From NCBI RefSeq assembly GCF_000733755.1, contig NZ_JPOF01000003.1, positions 1,218,501 through 1,282,500 of the forward strand: DNA of 64,000 nucleotides. Reading direction: 5' to 3'. The translations under genes were made by a program, and so were the position numbers. The number at the start of each line of letters is the position of its first letter. Position 1 is the stretch's first letter. The stretch comes from Lachnoclostridium phytofermentans. Lineage in GTDB: Bacteria; Bacillota; Clostridia; Lachnospirales; Lachnospiraceae. Below are positions 34,830-44,138 of this stretch, in pieces. The notes beneath the pieces are model-generated. The model made no database searches, was not told the DNA's origin, and was given only the letters and a program-made list of their open reading frames with translations.

Positions 34830-36908
34830 ATGATTACTAAATATTGTTTTGGAACTCCATTCGAAACAGAGGCAGTAACAGCGAATTTAAATTCGATAGC
34901 TGTAACGCCTTTTGATCTTACCAAAGAAAGTTCAAAAGATATGTTTCATTGCCCTATTTCCATAAAGTCTGACGATAATTTTTCTTTAGAATATGAGATG
35001 GAAGATAACGTTATTGTCTATGGTCTTGGTGAAGCAAACCGCGGAATCAATAAGCGTGGTTATCAATACATAAGCTATTGCGCGGATGATCCAAATCATA
35101 CAGAAAATAAATTCTCACTTTATGGGGCACATAACTTCATTATCATTGATGGGAATCCATGTTTTGGTCTTTTTCTTGATTATCCAGGAAAACTTACCTT
35201 CGATATTGGATACTCCTTTCATTCAAAGTTACGAATCTTTTCGGAAGATTCCAATCTTTATCTTTATGTCATCTCAGGTACAAACCCATATGACATCGTA
35301 AAGCAATTTCGTGAATTAATCGGGGAATCCTATCTTCCTCCGCTTTGGGCATTTGGCTACCAACAATCTCGTTGGGGATATCAGACTGCACAGGATATCA
35401 GAACTGTTGCAGACGAATATCAAAAACGTGGTATTGGTCTTGATGCTATCTACATGGATATTGATTATATGGAACGATATAAAGATTTTACGATTGACGA
35501 AGAGAAATTTCCGAATTTTTCAGAGTTTGTTGCTGAGATGAAAAATAGAAACTTACATCTGATTCCTATTATTGATGCAGGAGTGAAAATCGAAGACGGA
35601 TATTCTGTCTACGAAGAGGGCGTAGCAGGCGATTACTTTTGCAAACGAGAAGATGGTACCAACTTCATTGCAGGTGTATGGCCTGGTGATACTCATTTTC
35701 CTGACTTTTTTAAGAAAGAAACTAGAGACTGGTTTGGAAACAAGTATCAGTATCTATTAGAGAAAGGAATCGATGGTTTTTGGAATGATATGAATGAGCC
35801 TGCTATCTTTTATTCCAAAGAAGGCTTAGAGAATACATTTGCAGAAATAAAAAAACTAGAAAATAGAGAATTAGACCTTACGAATTTCTTCTATTTAAAG
35901 CACCTTGTAGATTCCTTACAAAACAATGAAGAGGACCATAAGAGATTTTATCATGAAGTTGATGGCGTTAAAATCCGACATGATAAAGTCCATAACTTGT
36001 ACGGCTATTATATGACACGCGCTGCGGGTGAAGCATTCTTAAAATTAAGTGAGTCGAAGAGAATCTTACTATTCTCCCGCTCTTCTTATATTGGTATGCA
36101 CCGTTATGGTGGTATTTGGACAGGCGATAATCAGTCCTGGTGGTCACATCTTCTATTAAATATTAAAATGATGCCATCTCTAAATATGTGCGGATTCCTA
36201 TACAGCGGCGCAGATCTTGGAGGTTTTGGTAGTGATGTAACCAGAGATTTGATGCTAAGATGGTTAGCTTTTGGTATCTTTACCCCGCTTATGAGAAATC
36301 ACTCCGCCATCGGTACTAGAAACCAAGAGTGTTATGAATTAGAATCAACAGAGGAATTTAAGCATCTAATAGGAATTCGATATCGCCTCATCCCATACCT
36401 TTACAGTGAATTTGTTAAGGCTGTAAAAAATAACGAGATGCTCTTTCGCCCACTCGCTTTTGATTATCCAAACGATACACAGGTACGACGTATCGAAGAC
36501 CAATTAATGTTAGGTGACGGTTTAATGATAGCACCAGTCTACACACAAAACGCTACAGGGCGTTATGTATATCTTCCAGAGGACATGTTGTATCTTAAAT
36601 TTACTAAGGGCTCTGATTATAGCATGGAAGTTCTCACAAAAGGACATCATTATCTTTTGGTTGGCTTATCAGAAGTTCCTTTGTTTGTAAAGCCAAATCA
36701 TATAGTATTGCTTGCAAATCCAGCCCAAAATACTGCCACCTTAAACCGTAAAAACTTTACCTTACTATGCTATTTAACTAAAGAAGCTTCTTACGAGTTT
36801 TACGAAGATGACGGTATAACACTTCCTGCAAACGGTACAACAACCAATCTATCGATTGACTGCCCGGATACGGCACGGATTGTAACGTCAGAGTTTGTAA
36901 TTAACTAA
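34830..36908 (+). CDS. Glycoside hydrolase family 31 alpha-glucosidase
   Basis: 692 residues, cytoplasmic. GH31 markers: LWAFGYQQSRWGY, AIYMDIDYM, and the nucleophile motif GFWNDMNEPAIF; the acid/base region follows at IWTGDNQSWWSHL. Family members hydrolyse alpha-linked glucosides such as maltose, isomaltose or xylosides. The exact substrate is not resolvable by eye. A mutarotase-like N-terminal beta domain (about 1-165) and a C-terminal beta domain flank the barrel. Monocistronic with its own terminator. Confidence 0.93.
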   Translation: MITKYCFGTPFETEAVTANLNSIAVTPFDLTKESSKDMFHCPISIKSDDNFSLEYEMEDNVIVYGLGEANRGINKRGYQYISYCADDPNHTENKFSLYGAHNFIIIDGNPCFGLFLDYPGKLTFDIGYSFHSKLRIFSEDSNLYLYVISGTNPYDIVKQFRELIGESYLPPLWAFGYQQSRWGYQTAQDIRTVADEYQKRGIGLDAIYMDIDYMERYKDFTIDEEKFPNFSEFVAEMKNRNLHLIPIIDAGVKIEDGYSVYEEGVAGDYFCKREDGTNFIAGVWPGDTHFPDFFKKETRDWFGNKYQYLLEKGIDGFWNDMNEPAIFYSKEGLENTFAEIKKLENRELDLTNFFYLKHLVDSLQNNEEDHKRFYHEVDGVKIRHDKVHNLYGYYMTRAAGEAFLKLSESKRILLFSRSSYIGMHRYGGIWTGDNQSWWSHLLLNIKMMPSLNMCGFLYSGADLGGFGSDVTRDLMLRWLAFGIFTPLMRNHSAIGTRNQECYELESTEEFKHLIGIRYRLIPYLYSEFVKAVKNNEMLFRPLAFDYPNDTQVRRIEDQLMLGDGLMIAPVYTQNATGRYVYLPEDMLYLKFTKGSDYSMEVLTKGHHYLLVGLSEVPLFVKPNHIVLLANPAQNTATLNRKNFTLLCYLTKEASYEFYEDDGITLPANGTTTNLSIDCPDTARIVTSEFVIN

Positions 36909-36945
36909 TAAAAGGAAAACTTCGTAAATTTTCTTTCCTTGAGTT

Positions 36946-36992
36946 AAAAAGGTCCATAAAAACTGCTAAAACAGTTTCAAGGACCTTTTTTT
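36946..36992 (+). terminator. Terminator of the GH31 gene
   Basis: AAAAAGGTCC pairs with GGACCTTTTT, with an inner AAACTG/CAGTTT pairing, and ends in a run of seven T. Confidence 0.85.
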
Positions 36993-37021
36993 AAGTAGTG
37001 ATTATTCTATGTAAATCACTC

Positions 37022-37156
37022 TTACTCTTGAACAAATACTTCTTTTGTTTGACCACAGATAGGGCATTCGTAATCATCTGGTAATTCTTCAAATGGAGTA
37101 TCTCCATCATATACATAGTGGCATACGGAGCAAACATACTGTACTTCCTGACTCAT
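37022..37156 (-). CDS. Rubredoxin, short form
   Basis: 44 residues. [20 protein letters not shown] and [13 protein letters not shown] supply the two C-x2-C motifs that bind a single iron. The length is near that of the rubredoxin domain of rubrerythrin rather than a 52-residue free rubredoxin. It probably passes electrons in oxygen or peroxide detoxification. The start at 37154-37156 follows AAAGGAGGTGATA; a longer frame lacks a ribosome site. Confidence 0.9.
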   Translation of the reverse strand: MSQEVQYVCSVCHYVYDGDTPFEELPDDYECPICGQTKEVFVQE

Positions 37157-37230
37157 ATTATCACCTCCTTTCAATGGAGTGTTAACCGTTAACTTACCTT
37201 TTCTCTTCAAATCTCGGTAATCTTCATAGT

Positions 37231-37404
37231 TTATTGGTCTATCATTACTAAAAACTTGTGCTTCCGGTATCTCGCAGACGAATTGCCAAGAGCATCTATA
37301 TCAATTGTCTCTGACACACTCAAACTAAAATATGTGGCCATAGATTCTTGTATGTACGGATTTCCTAAGTGGTCTGTAGCATAAGAAATACTATAAAATT
37401 TCAT
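37231..37404 (-). CDS. Possible small protein, unknown
   Basis: 57 residues if started at 37402-37404 ([20 protein letters not shown]). AAGGAG lies 13 bases upstream, further than usual. I recognise no family. The composition is protein-like rather than random, but there is no supporting neighbour; it may be spurious. Confidence 0.3.
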   Translation of the reverse strand: MKFYSISYATDHLGNPYIQESMATYFSLSVSETIDIDALGNSSARYRKHKFLVMIDQ

Positions 37405-37620
37405 TATCTCTCTGCCACTCCTTGACCCAAAATTCTGAATGAAATCTTTTTTAGCATTTTGACACCGTTCCAAGGGTTATGGTATAATACTCGATGGTTC
37501 TTCCAATTGTAAATCAAATCATTAAAAAAAACAACCTTTTGAATAATTTTGGTATCAGAACCAATAATTTTAGGTATGGCAATGAGAGCTCAAACCGAAA
37601 ATTTATTATCGTTATTAATA

Positions 37621-37649
37621 GGTGCTAAAGCACCAGAATAGAGGTTACT
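37621..37649 (+). promoter_or_regulatory. Pre-start hairpin motif, copy B, with ribosome site
   Basis: GGTGC-TAAA-GCACC forms a perfect 5-bp hairpin, followed by AGAAT, the ribosome site GAGG and the ATG of plsC. The spacing from hairpin to ATG (15 bases) is the same as in copy C at 63316. Confidence 0.55.
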
Positions 37650-38381
37650 ATGAGAACAATGTTAGTTGTGCTAGCAATAACGATTTTCTTAATAATATCG
37701 TTACCATTCTATTTGATTTCTTTAATCATCGGCTTATTTAGTGAGCATGCCAAAATCAGATTCTCCCAGACAGCTGCAAAGATTTTTTTCCGTATTATTT
37801 TAATCTTCTCGGCTACTAAGTTCAAGACGTTTGGTCGTGAAAATATTCCGGCAACGGAAGCCGTTTTGTATGCTGCAAATCACCGAAGCTTATCTGATAT
37901 AGCAGTAGCTTATGTAACATTACCAACCCTAACCGGTTTTGTTGCAAAGAAAGAAATGGCTAAGATTCCAGTGATGAGCTGGTGGATGAAAAACCTTAAT
38001 TGTTTATTTCTTGACCGTGAAAACCCACGAGAGGGCTTAAAAACTATTCTCACCGGTGTAGAGAATATCAAAAAAGGTTACTCCATGTTTATTATGCCAG
38101 AAGGCACAAGAAACCGTGAAGAAGATATGCTACCTTTCAAAGAAGGAAGCTTAAAAATGGCTGAGAAAACAGGGTGTGCTATTATTCCAGTAGCTATTAC
38201 AAACTCCGACGCTGTTTTTGAACGTCAATTCCCTTGGGTAAAAAAAGCAACTGTATACATTCATTATGGAACTCCAATTTATCCAAATAATATACCAAAA
38301 GAAGAACGTAAATTCCTTGGCAATCATGTCCGTGATGTAATCGCCACTATGTTAGAAGAAGATAAAAAGTTACCACTTTAA
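37650..38381 (+). CDS. plsC: 1-acyl-sn-glycerol-3-phosphate acyltransferase
   Basis: 243 residues. N-terminal hydrophobic segment (about 2-28), then acyltransferase motif I NHRSLSD (HxxxxD), motif II around FLDRENPREG and motif III PEGTRNR. It adds the second acyl chain to lysophosphatidic acid in phospholipid synthesis, at the inner membrane face. The start is set by GAGG in the pre-start hairpin motif. Confidence 0.9.
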   Translation: MRTMLVVLAITIFLIISLPFYLISLIIGLFSEHAKIRFSQTAAKIFFRIILIFSATKFKTFGRENIPATEAVLYAANHRSLSDIAVAYVTLPTLTGFVAKKEMAKIPVMSWWMKNLNCLFLDRENPREGLKTILTGVENIKKGYSMFIMPEGTRNREEDMLPFKEGSLKMAEKTGCAIIPVAITNSDAVFERQFPWVKKATVYIHYGTPIYPNNIPKEERKFLGNHVRDVIATMLEEDKKLPL

Positions 38382-38516
38382 TCCTCTTAAATGAAAATTT
38401 ATTTTTCTATTTCTTTTTTTAAGAATTAATGTTAAAATAATATCCATGGCTTTCTTGAACAACCTATGAAAAAGAGAGCCGTTTCGGGATATTACATAAC
38501 GAAAGGAGGTAGTCAT

Positions 38517-38972
38517 ATGCCAACGTGGACAATTGTAATGTTAGTCATTTTAGCAATCTTAGTTGTTATCTTTGTTGCTTTACTCATATATGGAAGAAAG
38601 ATGCAAAAGAAACAGGAGGCATCTCAAGCAGACATTCGTGCCGGTGCACAGACATTTTCAATCTTAGTAATTGATAAAAAACGTATGCGTATTAAAGAAG
38701 CCGGGTTCCCTCAGATCGTAATTGACCAAACACCAAAGTATCTTCGCCGTGCTAAGGTGCCAGTTGTGAAAGCAAAAATCGGCCCTAAAGTTGCAACTTT
38801 AATGTGTGAAGAAAAAGTTTTTGATCTTGTTCCAATCAAGAAAGAAATCAAGGCTGTAATTAATGGTATCTACATTCTTGATGTAAAAGGCCTCCGTGGC
38901 GGTTTAGAACAACGTCCGGTCAAAAAAAGCTTAATTAAGAAAATGAAATCTAAGATTACCAAGAAGGACTAA
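38517..38972 (+). CDS. Membrane-anchored protein of unknown function
   Basis: 151 residues. One N-terminal helix (about 4-26) then a soluble, basic domain ending KKMKSKITKKD. GAKQTFSILVIDKKRMRIKEAGFP-like and LRRAKVPVVKAKIGPKV segments are not familiar to me. The start at 38517 follows GAAAGGAGG; an earlier ATG lacks a ribosome site. It is 135 bases after plsC and may be cotranscribed. Confidence 0.65.
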   Translation: MPTWTIVMLVILAILVVIFVALLIYGRKMQKKQEASQADIRAGAQTFSILVIDKKRMRIKEAGFPQIVIDQTPKYLRRAKVPVVKAKIGPKVATLMCEEKVFDLVPIKKEIKAVINGIYILDVKGLRGGLEQRPVKKSLIKKMKSKITKKD

Positions 38973-39025
38973 TCGTTTCCTATATCTAGAAGGACATTAA
39001 ATTAGCAAATAACCAGTAATCTTAT

Positions 39026-39094
39026 AAAAAGGTTGTTTAACAATAAATCAGTTCCGTTGGAATTTGATTTATTCCATGTTAAACAGCCTTTTTT
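39026..39094 (+). terminator. Terminator after the membrane-anchored protein gene
   Basis: AAAAAGG-TGTTTAACA pairs with TGTTAAACA-CCTTTTT, and inside it AATAAATCA pairs with TGATTTATT. T run on the plus strand; A run on the other side allows use by the DUF1934 gene. Confidence 0.85.
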
Positions 39095-39125
39095 GATGTT
39101 CATTATTGTATACTCGTATATTAGG

Positions 39126-39560
39126 CTATCTTTCTCTTTCGGTAATTTTTATTGTAAGGTTACATTCTGATACATATTGATAATTAATATCTAATGCATA
39201 TAACAACTCTACCATAATTTCTTTCTCTCTCTCTACGACATCGATGGACTTCGTAGTAACACCTATCATCAAATCACCAAACGGAGTCGTATAATAATTC
39301 ATATGGCTTTTTCCAAGTTCAAATACCATATGAGAAGCTGCATCCCCTTTTTTTGTTAACTCAACTTGATTTTTTGCAATTTTTAATGTACATCGCACCG
39401 TTTTATCCGGTGCACTCTCTTGATCCAGCAATTCGTCATACAATACAAAATGTTTTCCATTACGAAAATAGTATTCACCAAGGCTAATTACTTCTATGGC
39501 TTCTTCTTGTTCTGTCTCATATTGTAAGCCGGCAATCGATACAATTACTTCTTTCGTCAT
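39126..39560 (-). CDS. DUF1934 family protein
   Basis: 144 residues. It starts MTKEVIVSIAGLQYETEQEE and contains YYFRNGKHFVLYDE and FGDLMIGVTTKSID, typical of DUF1934, a calycin-like beta-barrel family common in Firmicutes. Function unknown. Last gene of the ddl-murI-DUF1934 unit, 29 bases after murI. Confidence 0.85.
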   Translation of the reverse strand: MTKEVIVSIAGLQYETEQEEAIEVISLGEYYFRNGKHFVLYDELLDQESAPDKTVRCTLKIAKNQVELTKKGDAASHMVFELGKSHMNYYTTPFGDLMIGVTTKSIDVVEREKEIMVELLYALDINYQYVSECNLTIKITERER

Positions 39561-39589
39561 TCTTTCGGTTACCTTTCCAGTACAATTCT

Positions 39590-40402
39590 TTATTCGAAAG
39601 TCTTTAAATTAACATCCTTTGTTTCGATGATTTCACACGGTAAAATAGTATTTGCAAAGTTACGGAATTTTTCAGCACCATCACTAACAAAAAAGGAATG
39701 TTCTGGTGTATTGGTTTCTTCTGATAGCAATCCCTGATCTGCTAATACTTGTTTTAAGGTTCTAGCTGTTTCATAGGCTGGATTAACTAATTCAATATTA
39801 TCACCAGCTACCTCATGTATCACCTTATGTAGCAAAGGATAGTGAGTACAACCAAGAATTAAGGTATCTATATCTTTATATAAAAGTTCTTCTATATACC
39901 TGCTTACAACTTCCTTTGTTATTGGATCATCAATCCAACCTTCTTCTACTAAGGGTACAAACAAAGGACAAGCTTTCCCAAACACTCGAAGATCTGGACG
40001 AATTTCTCCTAAAAACTCATTATAAATACCACTTCGTATCGTACCCTCGGTAGCTATTACTCCAATATTACCATTTCTTGTCGTCTCAGCCGCAGTTTTG
40101 GCACCTGGATTAACGACTCCGATAATTGGTATTTCAATCTCTTTTCTTACTGTTTCAAGGGCAAAGGCACTTGCTGTATTACATGCTATTACAATCGCTT
40201 TTACATTCTTTGTCAATAAAAAACGAATGATTTGCCTGGAGTACATCGTTACGGTTTCCTTTGACTTACTTCCGTAAGGTAAACGCGCGGTATCTCCAAA
40301 ATAAATGATTTGCTCCTTGGGTAATTGATTCATAATTTCCTTGGTGACCGTAAGGCCACCAATACCGGAATCAAACACTCCAATTGCAGATTTGTTCGAC
40401 AT
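39590..40402 (-). CDS. murI: Glutamate racemase
   Basis: 270 residues. DSGIGG near residue 10, the first catalytic cysteine in CNTAS and the second in GCTHYP mark MurI, which makes D-glutamate for peptidoglycan. The ATG at 40400-40402 follows GGAGG; a frame extended by five residues is rejected. 18 bases after ddl. Confidence 0.96.
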   Translation of the reverse strand: MSNKSAIGVFDSGIGGLTVTKEIMNQLPKEQIIYFGDTARLPYGSKSKETVTMYSRQIIRFLLTKNVKAIVIACNTASAFALETVRKEIEIPIIGVVNPGAKTAAETTRNGNIGVIATEGTIRSGIYNEFLGEIRPDLRVFGKACPLFVPLVEEGWIDDPITKEVVSRYIEELLYKDIDTLILGCTHYPLLHKVIHEVAGDNIELVNPAYETARTLKQVLADQGLLSEETNTPEHSFFVSDGAEKFRNFANTILPCEIIETKDVNLKTFE

Positions 40403-40420
40403 ATCGTTCCTCCGCACAGC

Positions 40421-41482
40421 TTACTTCATATTTCTAGTAAATGCTGTTTGAATTAATTTTTCCACCAACTGTGGCTTAGCAATCCCTTTTGCTTCCCATA
40501 ACATAGGGTACATACTGATTGCCGTAAATCCTGGAAGCGTATTGATTTCATTAAAAACAATTTCATTCGTATCCTTTTCTAAGAAGAAGTCTACTCTTGA
40601 TAAGGAATAACCATCTACAGCACGGAATATCTTTACTGCTGCATCACTGATTTCCTGTGCTTTACCTTCTGGAAGCTCTGGTGTAATTATAGTTTTAGAG
40701 TCTGCATTGTTGTACTTTGCATCATAATCGTAAAATTCTGCAGCTGCTACAATCTCACCTACTCCTGACGCCTTTGCCTCAATACCACCAAGCACCGCAC
40801 ACTCAATCTCTCTACCTATAATAGTTTCCTCTACTAGTATCTTGCGATCATGCAACGAAGCCTCTTTCAAACCGTTGATTAATTGCTCACGATTATGTGC
40901 TTTTGTAATGCCCTTTGAAGAACCAGCATTAGAAGGTTTAATAAACACAGGGTAAGGTAAATTACTTTCTATTCGCTCCACTACCTTACTCATCTCGTCT
41001 AATTCCTTCACATACACAGCTTCATAAGCCGCTTGACGAATATCAAGATTATCTACAATAATCTTAGTAAATAATTTATCCATGGATACCGCACTTGCAA
41101 GTACTCCACAACCAACATAAGGAACTCCTGCTAATTCAAGTAATCCCTGTACAGTACCATCTTCACCGTATAATCCATGTAGTACCGGGAATACAACGTC
41201 TATCTTTTTATATTCTACATGATTCCCTTCCATAATCAAAAGATTTGGATTACTTCTATCGGGTGAAAGGATTGCGGTTTTTTTCCCATCTCTCCAAACT
41301 CCACTTGTGATGTCTTCTACACTTCCTGTAAGCAACCACTTTCCTTCTCTAGTGATACCCACCAATAAAATATCATAATGGTCAAGGTCAATATGGTTAA
41401 TAACCGTTACTGCTGAAACACATGATACCTCATGCTCTGAGGATTGCCCTCCAAACAGCACAACAATAGTCTTCTTATCCAT
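40421..41482 (-). CDS. ddl: D-alanine--D-alanine ligase
   Basis: 353 residues, ATP-grasp family. VVLFGGQSSEHEVSCVSA at the N-terminus, LHGLYGEDG, VFIKPSNAGSSKGI and EINTLPGFT are the classic Ddl motifs. It makes the D-Ala-D-Ala dipeptide of peptidoglycan. Started at 41480-41482 after AGAAAGG; the ATG three codons earlier is too close to that site. First gene of ddl-murI-DUF1934. Confidence 0.95.
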   Translation of the reverse strand: MDKKTIVVLFGGQSSEHEVSCVSAVTVINHIDLDHYDILLVGITREGKWLLTGSVEDITSGVWRDGKKTAILSPDRSNPNLLIMEGNHVEYKKIDVVFPVLHGLYGEDGTVQGLLELAGVPYVGCGVLASAVSMDKLFTKIIVDNLDIRQAAYEAVYVKELDEMSKVVERIESNLPYPVFIKPSNAGSSKGITKAHNREQLINGLKEASLHDRKILVEETIIGREIECAVLGGIEAKASGVGEIVAAAEFYDYDAKYNNADSKTIITPELPEGKAQEISDAAVKIFRAVDGYSLSRVDFFLEKDTNEIVFNEINTLPGFTAISMYPMLWEAKGIAKPQLVEKLIQTAFTRNMK

Positions 41483-41719
41483 GCTAGTCATCCTTTCTGT
41501 CTGCCTATCTATTCCAGTTTTCATCTAAATCGAAATGTCGCAATCACTTAATTATTGAATCAAATATATTATTTCACTGAATTTAGTTATCCAATGGAAT
41601 TCTTTGTTTCATAAAATCAATTATCTCACTAGGCTTTGAATGTTATTCTTTCCTAATCACTATATTCATTTTACACTCAATTAGTTATTAATTCAATGTT
41701 TTTTCTTGATATCTCTTTC

Positions 41720-42007
41720 TTATACGCATCCCATTCTATGTAGATCTACTTCTTTCTCCATAATCTCATAAACTAAAACTGCATCCTTTTCAACACTTCG
41801 CTGACAATGCTTCATAGTTTTATAACCTCTCTTCTCATACAACATACTTGCAGGTAAGAAAGAATGAAGAATCGCTCTGTCATAATCACTAAATATTCGA
41901 TCTTCTAGATCTTGCATAATAAAATTACCAAAACCTTGGTTTTGATAGTCTGGAGAAACATACCTCTTATTTAATTTATTATAGACCCAAAGCATGGATG
42001 TCATCAT
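41720..42007 (-). pseudogene. GNAT acetyltransferase, N-terminal half missing
   Basis: 95 residues. VSPDYQNQGFGNFIMQDLEDRI is a GNAT motif A (acetyl-CoA-binding loop Q-x2-G-x-G), and ASMLYEKRGYKT is motif B. The beta strands that should precede motif A are absent, and the ATG has no good ribosome site. It looks like the remnant of a truncated gene; a functional short form is less likely. Confidence 0.55.
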
Positions 42008-42088
42008 AATTGTTTAAATCAGCGTTGTAAGGACATACTATAAATAAATCTACGAAGTTAAATTAATTTGTGATAAAGGAGACTTACT

Positions 42089-42811
42089 ATGAAATCATTA
42101 CGCTATCTTAATCCTAGTACGTATAAAACTATTCCTCAGGAATCTACCCTAAAAAAATTATTTCTATCTTACATATTGCCTTTTGCCCTCGCATTCTTGA
42201 TTACTTTATACGCCTTGTTTGGAGCCTTTGTTTCTTTCGCAGGTTCTAAAGCCATAAAGGAAAATTCTACACTTCTACAGGAGGAATTAGCAAAACAAAT
42301 ACTGCGCTTTCATGTGCTTGGTAATAGTGACTCTGAGGAAGATCAAAATGTAAAACTCTATGTAAAAGAAGGTTTGATGTCCTATCTAACGCCACTCTTA
42401 AAGGATTGCACCGAGAAAGAAGATACCACCAAGGTATTAATGGCTCATCTAACCGACATAGAAGCAGAAGCAACTAGGCTTCTTGCTATGGAAGGGTATT
42501 ACTATGGAGTTACTGCTTCCCTTGGAAAGAGTACCTTTCCAATCAAGGTTTATGGTGACATCACGTTACCAGCAGGTGAGTATGATGCTCTTAAAATAGA
42601 ACTCGGAAAAGCAGAAGGCCGTAACTGGTGGTGTATTTTGTTTCCAAACTTGTGCTTTGTTGATGCCACTTATACCGTCGTACCAGATGACTCCAAGATG
42701 CAATTAAAAGCATTATTAACAGAGGAAGAATACACCTCAATTATCAAAGAAGAAAAACCAAATGTTGTAGTAAAGTTTAAACTCTTTGATTTCCTATCAA
42801 AGCTTTTTTAG
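42089..42811 (+). CDS. spoIIR: Stage II sporulation protein R
   Basis: 240 residues. One N-terminal membrane segment (about 28-52), then the conserved LRFHVLGNSDSEEDQNVKLYV block and the C-terminal RNWWCILFPNLCFVD motif of SpoIIR. Made in the forespore, it triggers SpoIIGA processing of pro-sigma-E in the mother cell. Preceded by AAAGGAG. The ispE gene follows by 133 bases. Confidence 0.94.
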   Translation: MKSLRYLNPSTYKTIPQESTLKKLFLSYILPFALAFLITLYALFGAFVSFAGSKAIKENSTLLQEELAKQILRFHVLGNSDSEEDQNVKLYVKEGLMSYLTPLLKDCTEKEDTTKVLMAHLTDIEAEATRLLAMEGYYYGVTASLGKSTFPIKVYGDITLPAGEYDALKIELGKAEGRNWWCILFPNLCFVDATYTVVPDDSKMQLKALLTEEEYTSIIKEEKPNVVVKFKLFDFLSKLF

Positions 42812-42944
42812 ATGGATTATGTGAGAAACGGACTTTAAGATATCATCGCGAAAGGAATGTCTGAATACTACTTGCAAAACCCCTCCTTGACTAATATAAT
42901 GGACAGTATCAAGGTTATGTAAAACCACACGACAGGAGTTTTAA

Positions 42945-43820
42945 ATGGATATTATTTCACTAAAGGCATATGCAAAAATAAATCTTGCACTCGATGTGAT
43001 TGGCAAGCGTCCGAATGGGTACCATGATGTCCGAATGATTATGCAAACCATTAAGTTGTACGATAAAATTACAATCAAACCAACCACAAATCCGGAGATT
43101 ACTATCAAAACAAATCTACACTTTTTACCAACCAATGAGAATAATATCGTATATGCGGCCTGTAAGCTGTTTAAGGAAACTTTTAAGATTGACGACGGTT
43201 TCTACATTAATCTAGAGAAAAGAATTCCAGTTGCAGCGGGCATGGCTGGTGGAAGTTCTGATGCCGCCGCCACTCTCTTTGGTTTAAATGAACTTTTTCA
43301 AACGAACCAATCCTTAGAGGATTTAATGAAGCTTGGTGTGAAACTCGGAGCAGATGTTCCTTATTGTCTTCTTCGAGGAACCGCTTTATCTGAAGGAATT
43401 GGAGAGGTCCTAACTCCCCTCCCACCTGCGCCAAACTGTTATTGTTTAATCGTAAAACCGCCAGTCAGCGTATCCACCAAATTTGTGTATGAAAACCTTA
43501 AATTAGAGGAAGACACCAAACATCCAGACATTGTGGGAATGGTAGAAGCAATTAAAAAACAAGACTTACATCAAATGTCTGCGCTTGTTTCAAATGTTCT
43601 GGAGTCCGTAACAACCAAGTATCATCCAGAGATTGAACGAATTAAAATAGATTTACTCGCACATGGAGCTCTATGTGCCTTAATGAGCGGAAGTGGTCCA
43701 ACCGTATTTGCCCTATTTGATAATCAAAAGGCTGCAGAACGTGCTTTTTATGAATATAAAGTTGGCCCTTGTGGGAAGCAGACGTTTCTTACACGATTTT
43801 TTGAGTCTAAGAATGTCTAG
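42945..43820 (+). CDS. ispE: 4-diphosphocytidyl-2-C-methyl-D-erythritol kinase
   Basis: 291 residues, GHMP kinase family. KAYAKINLALDV at the N-terminus, the ATP loop PVAAGMAGGSSDAAATL, and C-terminal MSGSGPTVFALF. It phosphorylates CDP-methylerythritol in the MEP route to isoprenoids. Starts after AGGAG. Confidence 0.96.
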   Translation: MDIISLKAYAKINLALDVIGKRPNGYHDVRMIMQTIKLYDKITIKPTTNPEITIKTNLHFLPTNENNIVYAACKLFKETFKIDDGFYINLEKRIPVAAGMAGGSSDAAATLFGLNELFQTNQSLEDLMKLGVKLGADVPYCLLRGTALSEGIGEVLTPLPPAPNCYCLIVKPPVSVSTKFVYENLKLEEDTKHPDIVGMVEAIKKQDLHQMSALVSNVLESVTTKYHPEIERIKIDLLAHGALCALMSGSGPTVFALFDNQKAAERAFYEYKVGPCGKQTFLTRFFESKNV

Positions 43821-44138
43821 CTCTAATTCACCTCACATGTTTGCAGGTTATAAAAAGACTCTGCAGAAAAAATAATTCATTTCATATACCGCAATTAAAA
43901 AGAACAAATAACAGCATCTATTAAAATTTGATTCGTTAGTAGATATTGTTATTTGTTCTTTTTATCTTGTTGCTATACTACTACTCACTTACTATACGAA
44001 TTTTTTATTCTCTTTTCACATAGCATATAATATCATTCATATTTTGCATTCATAACTACTTATCCATACTCATATAATGTGTTAGACGCATACGTGGGAA
44101 ATTAGAACACGAATAGAATGAGCAAGGAGGGAATTTAC
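43821..44138. other. Intergenic region upstream of the SPOCS-LysM gene
   Basis: After the ispE terminator (43900-43960), the AT-rich stretch has two CATATAAT sequences (44023-44030 and 44072-44079), compatible with sporulation-type -10 elements; I could not assign a matching -35 with confidence. Confidence 0.35.
43900..43960 (+). terminator. Terminator of ispE
   Basis: AAGAACAAATAAC pairs perfectly with GTTATTTGTTCTT, with inner ATCTA/TAGAT, followed by TTTTATCTT. Confidence 0.85.
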
